A stretch of 11,463 nucleotides of DNA from an uncultured Eubacteriales bacterium (GTDB lineage Bacteria > Bacillota > Clostridia > Oscillospirales > Ruminococcaceae), in contig ONLC01000044.1 in assembly GCA_900318545.1 (NCBI GenBank), positions 1 to 11,463 on the forward strand, read 5' to 3'. Of this stretch, positions 1-6,331 are shown in pieces. The notes beneath the pieces are model-generated. The model was not told where the DNA came from. It worked only from the letters and a program-made list of their open reading frames with translations, and ran no database searches. The position numbers were made by a program, and so were the translations under genes. The first letter of the stretch is position 1, and each line of letters begins with the position of its first letter.

Positions 1-1189
1 GCTCATGCAGCTCCTGGCGGCTTGCACCTCTCTCACAGCAGTCCATTATGATGTTTTCAGTAGCCATAAAGGGCAGCTCAGCCATTACACGCTTGCGGAT
101 GATCTTTTCATAAACTACGAGTCCGTTAGCAGGGTCAGTAACATTAAGCATAATGTTAAGTATTGCATCAACTCCGAGAAAAGCCTCAGCAACAGCGATA
201 CGTTTATTAGCTGAATCGTCGAGAGTTCTCTCAAACCACTGAGTACCTGCTGTAAATGCAGGATTGAGCACATCTACCATTACATATCTTGCCAGTGAGC
301 AGATACGCTCGTCTCTCATTGGGTTACGCTTATATGCCATAGCGGAAGAACCGATCTGAGTTTTCTCAAAAGGCTCTTCGATCTCCTTGAAGCTCTGTAA
401 AAGCCTGATATCATTTCCGAACTTCATTGCAGACTGAGCAATTCCTGCAAGAGCCTGACAAACTGCGAAATCGACCTTCCTTGAATATGTCTGACCTGAA
501 ACAGGAACAACAGCATCAAAGCCCATTTCCTCAGCGATGAGTCTTTCTAGCTCCTTTACCTTGTCAGTATCTCCGTGGAAGAGCTCCATAAATGATGCCT
601 GAGTACCTGTAGTACCCTTAGAGCCTAAAAGCTTCAGCCTTCCAAGCTGGAAATCAAGATCTTCAAGGTCCATAAGAAGCTCATTACACCAGAGTGTAGC
701 TCTTTTTCCTACAGTAGTCAGCTGAGCAGGCTGTAAATGTGTATATGCAAGGCAGGGAAGAGCTTTGTACTTATCTGCGAATTTTGCAAGCTGGTCAATT
801 ACCTTAACAAGCTTTCTCTTGACTACCTGCATAGCATCTCTCATAATAATAACGTCAGTATTATCACCTACATAGCAGCTTGTAGCACCAAGGTGGATAA
901 TACCCTTAGCACCCGGGCAGGCATCGCCATAAGTATGAACGTGAGCCATTACATCGTGGCGGAATTTCTTTTCATATTCAGCTGCCTTTTCATAGTCGAT
1001 ATCATCGATATGAGCTTCAAGCTCATCGACCTGCTCCTGAGTAACACCAAGACCAAGCTTCATTTCAGCTCTTGCAAGAGCCACCCAGAGCCTTCTCCAT
1101 GTGGTGAACTTCTTGTCAGCAGAGAAAATAAACTGCATTTCCTTGCTTGCATAACGTGTGCAGAAGGGGCTTTCATAACTGTTTGTCAT
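1..1189 (-). CDS. purB: Adenylosuccinate lyase, human-type subgroup (3' end outside window)
   Basis: The reverse strand reads from an ATG at 1189 to the window edge without a stop, giving about 396 codons of an enzyme usually about 475-485 residues long. Family knowledge: it splits SAICAR and adenylosuccinate with release of fumarate, serving both de novo IMP synthesis and the AMP branch. Visible motifs are RHDVMAHVH (about residues 77-85), THLQPAQLTTVGKR (150-163, catalytic His region), TTGTQASF (193-200) and the superfamily signature GSSAMAYKRNP (280-290), which holds the mobile-loop catalytic serine. THLQPAQLTTVGKR, FERTLDDSAN and LPFMATENIIM resemble the animal ADSL branch more than the shorter B. 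subtilis PurB. The signature has Ala where Pro is usual (SSAMPYKRNP). The start is supported by AAAGGA at 1200-1205, ten bases upstream, and by a good promoter. The gene is transcribed away from the zinc-ribbon cluster's terminator. Confidence 0.95.
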   Translation of the reverse strand, partial: MTNSYESPFCTRYASKEMQFIFSADKKFTTWRRLWVALARAEMKLGLGVTQEQVDELEAHIDDIDYEKAAEYEKKFRHDVMAHVHTYGDACPGAKGIIHLGATSCYVGDNTDVIIMRDAMQVVKRKLVKVIDQLAKFADKYKALPCLAYTHLQPAQLTTVGKRATLWCNELLMDLEDLDFQLGRLKLLGSKGTTGTQASFMELFHGDTDKVKELERLIAEEMGFDAVVPVSGQTYSRKVDFAVCQALAGIAQSAMKFGNDIRLLQSFKEIEEPFEKTQIGSSAMAYKRNPMRDERICSLARYVMVDVLNPAFTAGTQWFERTLDDSANKRIAVAEAFLGVDAILNIMLNVTDPANGLVVYEKIIRKRVMAELPFMATENIIMDCCERGASRQELHE

Positions 1190-1233
1190 AATTGATCTGT
1201 CCTTTCAATGATAAACTGTAAAAATACAAATCT

Positions 1234-1262
1234 ATTATATCACAAATTGAACAGTATTTCAA
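1234..1262 (-). promoter_or_regulatory. purB promoter (sigma-A type)
   Basis: On the minus strand a TTGAAA -35 box (1257-1262) and a perfect TATAAT -10 box (1234-1239) are separated by exactly 17 bases. The -10 box lies about 30 bases upstream of the purB Shine-Dalgarno site. The promoter begins just after the T-tract of the preceding terminator, so purB is probably an independent transcription unit. No PurR box or purine riboswitch fits in the short leader. Confidence 0.8.
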
Positions 1263-1272
1263 GTAAAAATGC

Positions 1273-1302
1273 AAAAAAAATCCCCCTGCAAAACAGGGGG
1301 AT
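1273..1302 (-). terminator. Intrinsic terminator of the zinc-ribbon/SPFH cluster
   Basis: On the minus strand the nine-base arm ATCCCCCTG (1294-1302) pairs with CAGGGGGAT (1280-1288) across a five-base loop, followed by a run of eight T (1273-1280). It lies 10 bases after the stop codon of the SPFH gene. This is a classic rho-independent terminator and insulates purB from the upstream cluster. Confidence 0.92.
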
Positions 1303-1312
1303 AAAAAGCATA

Positions 1313-2770
1313 TTACTGCTTGTCCTTTTCGTCGAAGATATCGCCGCACTGTGGGCAGAACTTCGGAGGATTATGAGGATCCTCGGGAACCCAGCCGCAC
1401 TTGTCGCACTTATAGAGAGGTGCATCTGCAGGCTTGGGCTGACCGCAGTTCTGGCAGAATTTGCCCTGGTTTACTGTACCGCAGGTGCAGGTCCAGCCGT
1501 CAGCTGCAGGAGCTGCCGGAGCGGGAGCCGGCATAGGCTTGCCGCAGTTCTGGCAGAACTTGCCTGTGTTCTGATTACCGCACTCGCAGGTCCATGCATT
1601 AGGATCAGCTGCAGGAGCCTGCTGCTGAGGTGCCTGCTGCTGGGGAGCCTGCTGATAAGGAGTCTGCTGATAAGCTCCACCCATGCCGCCCTGAGGTGCA
1701 TTTCCATTAGGATTGTAGCCGTTCGGGTTGTATCCGGGAGCTCCGCCGGGATTTCCGTAGAAGCCGCTGCTCATCTGCTGGGCGTTCTGATTGAAGGAGT
1801 TGCCTGCAAAGCCCATTCCCATAAAGCCTGTGAAAGCACCTGCAGAGTTGCCTGCTGCTGTCTCACGAGCTCTGTTGATCGACATTGCATCCAGAGCACC
1901 GAGTCTGCCGTTACGCATAGCAGCATCTGCCTCCTGGAACTGGCTGATCTTCTTCTTGCTCTCCTCGTCAACATTGAGTTCAACTGAAAGGCTTTTGAGC
2001 TGTACACCCTTGTCAGTCCACTTATCGGTGAGCTGCTCGTTCATTATATCAGCGAGCTCATCAGCATAAGCAATGATCTGATCGTAAGGGATCATCTTCT
2101 TTGAAAGCTCTGAGATACATCTGCCGAACTTAGGCTTCATATCTGTCTTGAGCTGGCTCATGAAGGTAGCACCGTCGCCTGAATCGCTTACAAACGGCTG
2201 GCTGATATCATGAATATTGTTCTCATAGAAAGCTACAGGGTCAACTATTTTGAGCTCGAACTCTCCATGTCCCTGAGCGTTCAGAGTGAGGTTCATCTCA
2301 CCGTCACGGAAGGGCACGTTGCCAAAGCCGATCTTGTTTCCAACAAGAGGTCTGAGGTTGATGTAAACCAGACGCATTGTGTGCTTAGCCATACCGCCTG
2401 CTACAAAACGTCCTCCGATATCCTTAAGTGAAGGGATAAAATCCTTCAGACCGCCGCCGAGAAGCGAAGGTGCAGTTGTAGAATCATATCTGTACTGACC
2501 TGCGAGATCATTATCTGTTGCAACAACAAGGTCATGTACCTTGCCGTCCTCAACGAGCAGAGCTGCCTGATTGATAGCAACATCAAATACAGAGCCGTTT
2601 GAGATGTAAGATTCGGTACCTTTCTTATTGCTTCCTCCTCTTACGTTGCTCACATTAGTTCCGGCAATACACATTGTTGTCTGCCCCATGCCGTCACAGC
2701 GGAAGTATTCTGCCCATTCATCAGCAAGCTTTCCGCTGACAGCACCGATGGCTGCTTTAATTAAACCCAT
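1313..2770 (-). CDS. YdjI-like SPFH (band 7) protein with three C-terminal zinc ribbons
   Basis: 485 residues. Residues about 1-300 resemble the SPFH/'virion core' family of B. subtilis YdjI (COG4260): a short N-terminal segment, then ISNGSVFDVAINQAALLVEDG (within 56-80), a conserved YINLRPLVGNK stretch, and a helical C-terminal part rich in E, K and A. Residues about 300-392 form a low-complexity linker rich in G, N, P and Q, with YNPNG twice and QQAPQQQAP repeats. Three zinc ribbons follow: Cys395/397/406/409, Cys428/430/439/442 and a rubredoxin-like Cys455/458/472/475. No signal peptide or clear membrane span is seen, so it is probably a cytosolic, membrane-peripheral scaffold. The start has AGAAAGGA 8-10 bases upstream. 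It is the last gene of the four-gene cluster, 53 bases after its neighbour, and may also have its own promoter. The SPFH and ribbon assignment is firm. Its role in envelope stress is inferred from relatives near pspA. Confidence 0.88.
   Translation of the reverse strand: MGLIKAAIGAVSGKLADEWAEYFRCDGMGQTTMCIAGTNVSNVRGGSNKKGTESYISNGSVFDVAINQAALLVEDGKVHDLVVATDNDLAGQYRYDSTTAPSLLGGGLKDFIPSLKDIGGRFVAGGMAKHTMRLVYINLRPLVGNKIGFGNVPFRDGEMNLTLNAQGHGEFELKIVDPVAFYENNIHDISQPFVSDSGDGATFMSQLKTDMKPKFGRCISELSKKMIPYDQIIAYADELADIMNEQLTDKWTDKGVQLKSLSVELNVDEESKKKISQFQEADAAMRNGRLGALDAMSINRARETAAGNSAGAFTGFMGMGFAGNSFNQNAQQMSSGFYGNPGGAPGYNPNGYNPNGNAPQGGMGGAYQQTPYQQAPQQQAPQQQAPAADPNAWTCECGNQNTGKFCQNCGKPMPAPAPAAPAADGWTCTCGTVNQGKFCQNCGQPKPADAPLYKCDKCGWVPEDPHNPPKFCPQCGDIFDEKDKQ
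1436..1594 (-). repeat. Tandem duplication of a zinc-ribbon coding unit, 99-base period
   Basis: The sequence CCGCAGTTCTGGCAGAA (plus strand) occurs at 1443-1459 and again at 1542-1558, exactly 99 bases (33 codons) apart. The duplicated unit encodes a WTC-x-CG...GKFCQNCG-x-P ribbon followed by a Pro/Ala linker (residues 393-425 and 426-445). Retained nucleotide identity suggests a fairly recent duplication or ongoing repeat homogenisation. Confidence 0.85.
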
Positions 2771-2793
2771 AGTGATTCATCCTTTCTTAAATA

Positions 2794-2822
2794 ATTATAT
2801 AGTCAGATCGTTTTGATCTAAA
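2794..2822 (-). promoter_or_regulatory. Possible internal promoter for the SPFH gene
   Basis: In the 53-base gap before the SPFH gene the minus strand has TATAAT (2794-2799) and, 17 bases upstream, TTTAGA (2817-2822; four of six match TTGACA). A small inverted repeat AGATC/GATCT (2805-2809, 2815-2819) lies in the spacer. The -10 box is perfect but the -35 is weak, and AT-rich gaps produce such matches by chance. Confidence 0.4.
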
Positions 2823-2823
2823 G

Positions 2824-3516
2824 CTATCTTAGTTTCAATATCTTGTTGACCTTCCAGGTTCTCTCAACAGATATTTCCTGATTAGCAAGTCCTCCTCCGC
2901 AGTATTCGCAGAACTTGTTCTTACCTATCGCTCTGATCGGAGCTCCGCAGTAAGGGCATCTGAGGCTCGCAAGCTCTCCGTCGCCCTCGTCAGTAAGATA
3001 ATACACATATTTAGCAGAATAAATGTGCTGCTGAAGCATTTTCTTCGGAGGCTTATACTCAAGGGCTGCCTGATAGGTTATAACTGCTTCAGTATCATGC
3101 TTTCTGTAGTCGCTCATTGCGACACTGTGTATCTTTACGCCCTCGTAGTTGATAGTGTTAGTATCAAGCATAGCTTCAACCTCAAGCACCAGAGCATCGG
3201 TACAATACTGTCTGAGTCTGTCGGCACCGGTGCCTTCGTTCAGGACGGCAAAATATGTAGCTATCGCTGAACGTACTATCTGACCTGCATAGTCAGCATC
3301 AAAGCCCGGGAAATCCCTCTTGACTCTTTGTCTCATAAGACCCTCAGCACCCGATATGGACAATGGCTTGGTAGCGGCATCATCAGTTGCTTTTATGACC
3401 TTGTCAATAAGCTCCGAGGTCTTTTTAACACCCCGTCCTATCTTTACTGCGGCAAATACACCGACTACCGCACCTATGAGTCCGAGGGTTATTTTAATTA
3501 TAAGTACAGATGTCAT
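2824..3516 (-). CDS. Tim44-like domain protein with N-terminal membrane span and C-terminal zinc ribbon
   Basis: 230 residues. A hydrophobic, glycine-containing segment at about residues 4-24 (LIIKITLGLIGAVVGVFAAV) is a likely uncleaved signal anchor. A coiled or helical stretch follows, then a Tim44-like domain at about 55-165, recognised by the DFPGFDADYAGQIVRSAIATY pattern (67-87) and the alternating beta region VKIHSVAMSDYRKHDTEAVI. The C-terminus has a zinc ribbon with Cys187/190 and Cys203/206. In mitochondria Tim44-like domains tether the import motor to membranes; bacterial zinc-ribbon versions are poorly characterised, so no transport role is claimed. The gene lies 19 bases after the YdjG-like gene. 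The only Shine-Dalgarno-like site (CGGAG) is about 13 bases from the ATG, long spacing that could mean weak or coupled translation. Its product is probably membrane-bound with the ribbon in the cytosol. Confidence 0.8.
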   Translation of the reverse strand: MTSVLIIKITLGLIGAVVGVFAAVKIGRGVKKTSELIDKVIKATDDAATKPLSISGAEGLMRQRVKRDFPGFDADYAGQIVRSAIATYFAVLNEGTGADRLRQYCTDALVLEVEAMLDTNTINYEGVKIHSVAMSDYRKHDTEAVITYQAALEYKPPKKMLQQHIYSAKYVYYLTDEGDGELASLRCPYCGAPIRAIGKNKFCEYCGGGLANQEISVERTWKVNKILKLR

Positions 3517-3535
3517 TTATAATTAATTACTCCGT

Positions 3536-4627
3536 TCATTTCAATATTCCGCCTATCAGTGCACCGAGCACTCCGCCTCCGACAGCACCGAGCAGAGAAT
3601 AAATAGTCAGCTTGATCTTATCGATAGGAAGGTTTCCTATAAACTTTCCTGTCTGACCGTTCATCGCAAAGAAATAAGGCTTTTCCTCATAGGTTGTATA
3701 AAACAGCCATGTAGGAAGCATAGCATATTCGACTTTTTCGATCTTTGTATTTTTATTATATACATTTACATTAACGTGGTCATATTTACAGGTGCTTACA
3801 AGAGCATCTTTAGTTGTATTCTCAATTCTTTCCTGAGCTCTGGGATAGCACTTTTCCTTATCCTCGTCGTATCTCTCGGCAAGATATCCCGAAAGATAGC
3901 CTGCATTAAACGGCTTCATTTCTGAGAAGTCAAACGGCTCGATAGAGTCCATAGCATCGTTTTCTGTCTTTGAAGAGCCGTCAACTGGCACCTTCTCAAA
4001 CGAAAGGGAACCGTCTCTCAGTACGTCATAGTATTTTTTCTCGGTGTACTCATAGCTGCCCTGAGTCCATGTTCTTTCATCGTAGCACTCACACTTGATA
4101 TTACCGTGACAGGTGCCCGAATAAAGCCAGAACGGAATATACACGCCCTGCAGCTTATCAACTATAGAGTTTACATCAAATGATTTTGGCGTAAGGGGCT
4201 TCTTTGCAAAAGCAGCAAAAGAGCTCATACACTTATCCTTAGGCACCTTGAAGGGGATTATGTATTGAGGAGCAAAGTCATTGATGATCTGCTCACCCAT
4301 AACTACAGAATTACCGCAGTAAACGCAGACTGTTGCCGCAGTTGATCTGTCTGTAATGATCTCCGAGCCGCAATGCGAGCAGGTATACTTTACAAGGTTA
4401 TTACCTACAGTTCCGTCATTGGACTGTGTATATTCGCCCTCTTCAAGCTCCTCATGCTTCTGAACATTCTCTTCTGTCAGAGCATCTGCCTTCTGATTCT
4501 CCATAGCAGCGGTAAGCTCTTCAAGTGAGAACTTATCATCACAATATTCACAGTGGAAGCAATTCTCAGCAGCAGTCCAGAATATTTCAGCACCGCAGGT
4601 AGGGCACTTATATGAAATATTAGCCAT
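3536..4627 (-). CDS. YdjG-like membrane protein with two N-terminal zinc ribbons
   Basis: 363 residues. Two zinc ribbons open the protein: Cys8/11 with Cys26/29, and Cys83/86 with Cys101/104 (KYTCSHCGSEI...CVYCGN). A conserved central domain follows, with FAPQYIIPFKVPKD and LQGVYIPFWLYSG patterns characteristic of the YdjG family, which automated pipelines often mislabel as TFIIB, PriA or RNA polymerase subunit P because of the ribbons. Residues about 340-362 form a glycine-rich C-terminal membrane span (LLGAVGGGVLGALIGGIL), so the bulk should face the cytosol. In B. subtilis the YdjG gene is part of the pspA-ydjG-ydjH-ydjI operon (family knowledge), matching the neighbours here. AAGGAG sits seven bases before the ATG and overlaps the stop of the upstream small gene, indicating co-translation. 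No enzymatic motif was recognised. Confidence 0.82.
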   Translation of the reverse strand: MANISYKCPTCGAEIFWTAAENCFHCEYCDDKFSLEELTAAMENQKADALTEENVQKHEELEEGEYTQSNDGTVGNNLVKYTCSHCGSEIITDRSTAATVCVYCGNSVVMGEQIINDFAPQYIIPFKVPKDKCMSSFAAFAKKPLTPKSFDVNSIVDKLQGVYIPFWLYSGTCHGNIKCECYDERTWTQGSYEYTEKKYYDVLRDGSLSFEKVPVDGSSKTENDAMDSIEPFDFSEMKPFNAGYLSGYLAERYDEDKEKCYPRAQERIENTTKDALVSTCKYDHVNVNVYNKNTKIEKVEYAMLPTWLFYTTYEEKPYFFAMNGQTGKFIGNLPIDKIKLTIYSLLGAVGGGVLGALIGGILK

Positions 4628-4638
4628 AAATACACTCC

Positions 4639-4926
4639 TTAGTCGTTTTTGATCTTACGCTTGCTGGTAGTAGTTCTCAGATAATTATCATACTGACGCA
4701 TAAGATCAAGGTCCGAGTTTACATACTTATCAGCCTTAGTAGCATGATGTTTGGTTCTGCTCATACTAACAAGCACGCTGCCTGTGATAACACCACCTAA
4801 GACAGCACCGATCACTCCGCCGACAGTACCGTTAGAGCCGTTGTCTGCATAAGCAAGGACAGGCTGGCAAAAGCTGCTCATGCCTATAATGGCAAAGCCA
4901 AGAGTTCTGATGAATTTTTTGAACAT
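4639..4926 (-). CDS. Small signal-peptide protein resembling a TPM-domain protein lacking its TPM domain (YdjH-tail-like)
   Basis: 95 residues. Residues 1-27 look like a Sec signal peptide (Lys-rich start, hydrophobic core, cleavage after AYA). There is no lipobox: Cys20 is preceded by SSF. Only about seven residues (DNGSNGT) follow before a glycine-rich membrane span (about 34-55, VGGVIGAVLGGVITGSVLVS). The cytosolic tail SRTKHHATKADKYV...DLDLMRQYDNYLRTTTSKRK resembles, from memory, the juxtamembrane tail of Firmicutes TPM (UPF0603/YdjH-type) proteins, which have a basic stretch, a YV motif, then a D-x-[FY]-L segment and T-x-T before a basic end. The 120-150-residue extracellular TPM domain is absent. 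It is the first gene of the cluster, with GGGAGG about six to seven bases before the ATG and 11 bases between its stop and the next ATG. It could be a reduced functional membrane adaptor or a deletion remnant. The open frame and intact signals favour expression. Confidence 0.7.
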   Translation of the reverse strand: MFKKFIRTLGFAIIGMSSFCQPVLAYADNGSNGTVGGVIGAVLGGVITGSVLVSMSRTKHHATKADKYVNSDLDLMRQYDNYLRTTTSKRKIKND

Positions 4927-4944
4927 AGAGATTTCCTCCCAAAA

Positions 4945-4961
4945 AAAGGAGTTCCTCCTTT
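4945..4961 (-). terminator. Hairpin with T-run in the cluster leader (attenuator-like or folC terminator)
   Basis: On the minus strand AAAGGAG (4955-4961) pairs with CTCCTTT (4945-4951) across a GAA loop and is followed by four more T (4941-4944). It lies between the cluster's promoter and the first gene's Shine-Dalgarno site. The 5' arm itself contains a strong ribosome-binding-like sequence. It could terminate folC readthrough, attenuate the cluster, or mask a false ribosome site. The stem is short, so confidence is moderate. Confidence 0.5.
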
Positions 4962-4969
4962 CGTTATAA

Positions 4970-4986
4970 TATAGTTAAAAACTATA
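4970..4986 (-). promoter_or_regulatory. A/T-rich inverted repeat in the cluster leader
   Basis: The plus strand shows TATAGTT (4970-4976), AAA, AACTATA (4980-4986), a perfect 7-base inverted repeat. It lies just downstream of the predicted transcription start (about 4997), where a repressor operator could act, but AT-rich palindromes also arise by chance. Confidence 0.3.
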
Positions 4987-5003
4987 AAATTTTACACACA
5001 TTA

Positions 5004-5032
5004 AGATTACCACAAATTCGACTATATGTCAA
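5004..5032 (-). promoter_or_regulatory. Promoter of the four-gene zinc-ribbon/SPFH cluster (sigma-A type)
   Basis: The minus strand has a perfect TTGACA -35 box (5027-5032) and a TAATCT -10 box (5004-5009) with a 17-base spacer. The -35 box begins 10 bases after the folC stop, so no separate folC terminator fits upstream of it. It is a vegetative-type promoter; the sigma-W type (TGAAAC/CGTA) known for the B. subtilis pspA operon is not visible. Confidence 0.8.
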
Positions 5033-5042
5033 GAACTTTTTA

Positions 5043-6329
5043 TCATATTGTAACAAAAAAGTCATATATGTAGTTTTTTGTAAGTATCTCTGAGCACAGG
5101 TACAATGAACCGCATATCAGAGTGATACCTTCTGAGTTACTATGCATTAGTTCCTTTACTGTTTCGTAAATGCCATCACGGCATGGACTTGCCTTTGCAC
5201 CGAGGGAACAAAGCACCTCGGCAAGCTTTTCCTTGCTTTCGGCCCTGTCTGAAAAGCCGTCACAGGTGAAAAACTCATCAACTGTGCCTGTGAGCTTTTC
5301 TAAAGCTGAAATAATATTTTTATCTCTGCACATACCTATTACAGCTTTACAGGGGCGTTTGCCGCAGGATTGAATTGTTTCAGCGAGAGCCGCCATACCG
5401 TCCGGGTTATGAGCTCCGTCCAGAAGCAACAGCGGCTTTTCAGACAAAACCTGCACTCTTGCCGGAACAACTGCTTTTTTTAAGCCGTTTCTTATGTTTT
5501 CCTCAGACAGCCCGAGCTTATCTTTAACCGCGTTGCAGACTTCTATCACTGCACAAGCATTTCTTATCATGTGCTTACCCTGCATAGATACCCTGTATTC
5601 CTGACCCTTATATAAGAATTCGCTACCGCTGATGCCGTTTTTTACTGTCTTAAAGCTCTCGTCTGGTATTGTAAGAGGTGAGTTTACTTTTTTAGCTGTT
5701 TCAGAGAATATCCTCTCAACTGAGGTACCGCTTCCGCTGCTGAGTATGCAGGGAGAGCCTTCTTTTATTATACCTGCTTTCTGAGATGCTATCTCCTCTA
5801 TCGTGTCACCGAGTATCTGAGTGTGGTCAAATGATACAGAGCCGATAACGCAGGCAAGCGGCGACTTGATTATATTGGTACAGTCAAGCAGACCTCCAAT
5901 ACCTGCTTCGAGGACAACTATATCACAGCCCTTGTCAAGGTAATACAGAAATGCTATTGACATTGTTATCTCAAACTGAGAAAACTCATTTACATAGGGT
6001 GAGCTCTCAGCTGCTTTTTTTACGGTATCAGCGTATTTGGCAAGATCAGAGTCTGAAATATCGGTATTATCTATTTTTATTCTGTCATTGAACCTGAATA
6101 TATACGGTGATGTAAAAAGCCCTGTCCTGAGTCCTGCATCAATACAGATCTCATTGAGCATCTGTGCTATTGAGCCCTTTCCGTTAGTCCCCGCTATATG
6201 GATAAAGCGAAGCCTGTCCTGAGGGTCTCCGAGATCATGCAGAAGGGAAGCTATTCTCTTCAGATCCTTAACAGGCTTACCCGAGTGGGATAACGAATTT
6301 ATATAGCTGTGTACATCAGATTGGTTCAT
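5043..6329 (-). CDS. folC: Folylpolyglutamate synthase / dihydrofolate synthase
   Basis: 428 residues, normal family length. Family role: ATP-dependent addition of glutamate to folates (and to dihydropteroate in bifunctional forms), retaining folate cofactors in the cytosol. Motifs in order: the P-loop HIAGTNGKGS (44-53), LFTSPYI (71-77), EAGIGGLLDCTN (141-152), SFDHTQILG (166-174), KAGIIK (184-189) and DGAHNPDG (304-311) of the C-terminal Mur-ligase-like domain. At the EVGLGGRLDATN position this protein has Leu in place of Arg, a position that varies in the family. Its Shine-Dalgarno (AAAGGAG) lies inside the last codons of uvrC and only two bases separate the uvrC stop from the folC ATG, so the genes are co-transcribed and probably translationally coupled. 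Whether it also has dihydrofolate synthase activity cannot be told from sequence. Confidence 0.94.
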   Translation of the reverse strand: MNQSDVHSYINSLSHSGKPVKDLKRIASLLHDLGDPQDRLRFIHIAGTNGKGSIAQMLNEICIDAGLRTGLFTSPYIFRFNDRIKIDNTDISDSDLAKYADTVKKAAESSPYVNEFSQFEITMSIAFLYYLDKGCDIVVLEAGIGGLLDCTNIIKSPLACVIGSVSFDHTQILGDTIEEIASQKAGIIKEGSPCILSSGSGTSVERIFSETAKKVNSPLTIPDESFKTVKNGISGSEFLYKGQEYRVSMQGKHMIRNACAVIEVCNAVKDKLGLSEENIRNGLKKAVVPARVQVLSEKPLLLLDGAHNPDGMAALAETIQSCGKRPCKAVIGMCRDKNIISALEKLTGTVDEFFTCDGFSDRAESKEKLAEVLCSLGAKASPCRDGIYETVKELMHSNSEGITLICGSLYLCSEILTKNYIYDFFVTI

Positions 6330-6331
6330 TT

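Noticed and set aside
1612..1675. Short regularly spaced repeats that might suggest a CRISPR-like or minisatellite array
   Set aside because: They are codon-scale repeats (QQAP) inside the SPFH coding frame, with no unique spacers.
1208..1987. Long open frame on the plus strand, 259 codons, Leu/Ser/Arg-rich
   Set aside because: It is antisense to the zinc-ribbon and linker part of the SPFH gene. The frame stays open because of the GC-rich repeat composition; it starts in the purB leader and has no ribosome site or recognisable domain.
4855..4880. Possible lipoprotein signal (Cys20) in the small cluster protein
   Set aside because: The residues before the Cys are SSF, not a lipobox, while AYA at 25-27 gives a good signal peptidase I site.
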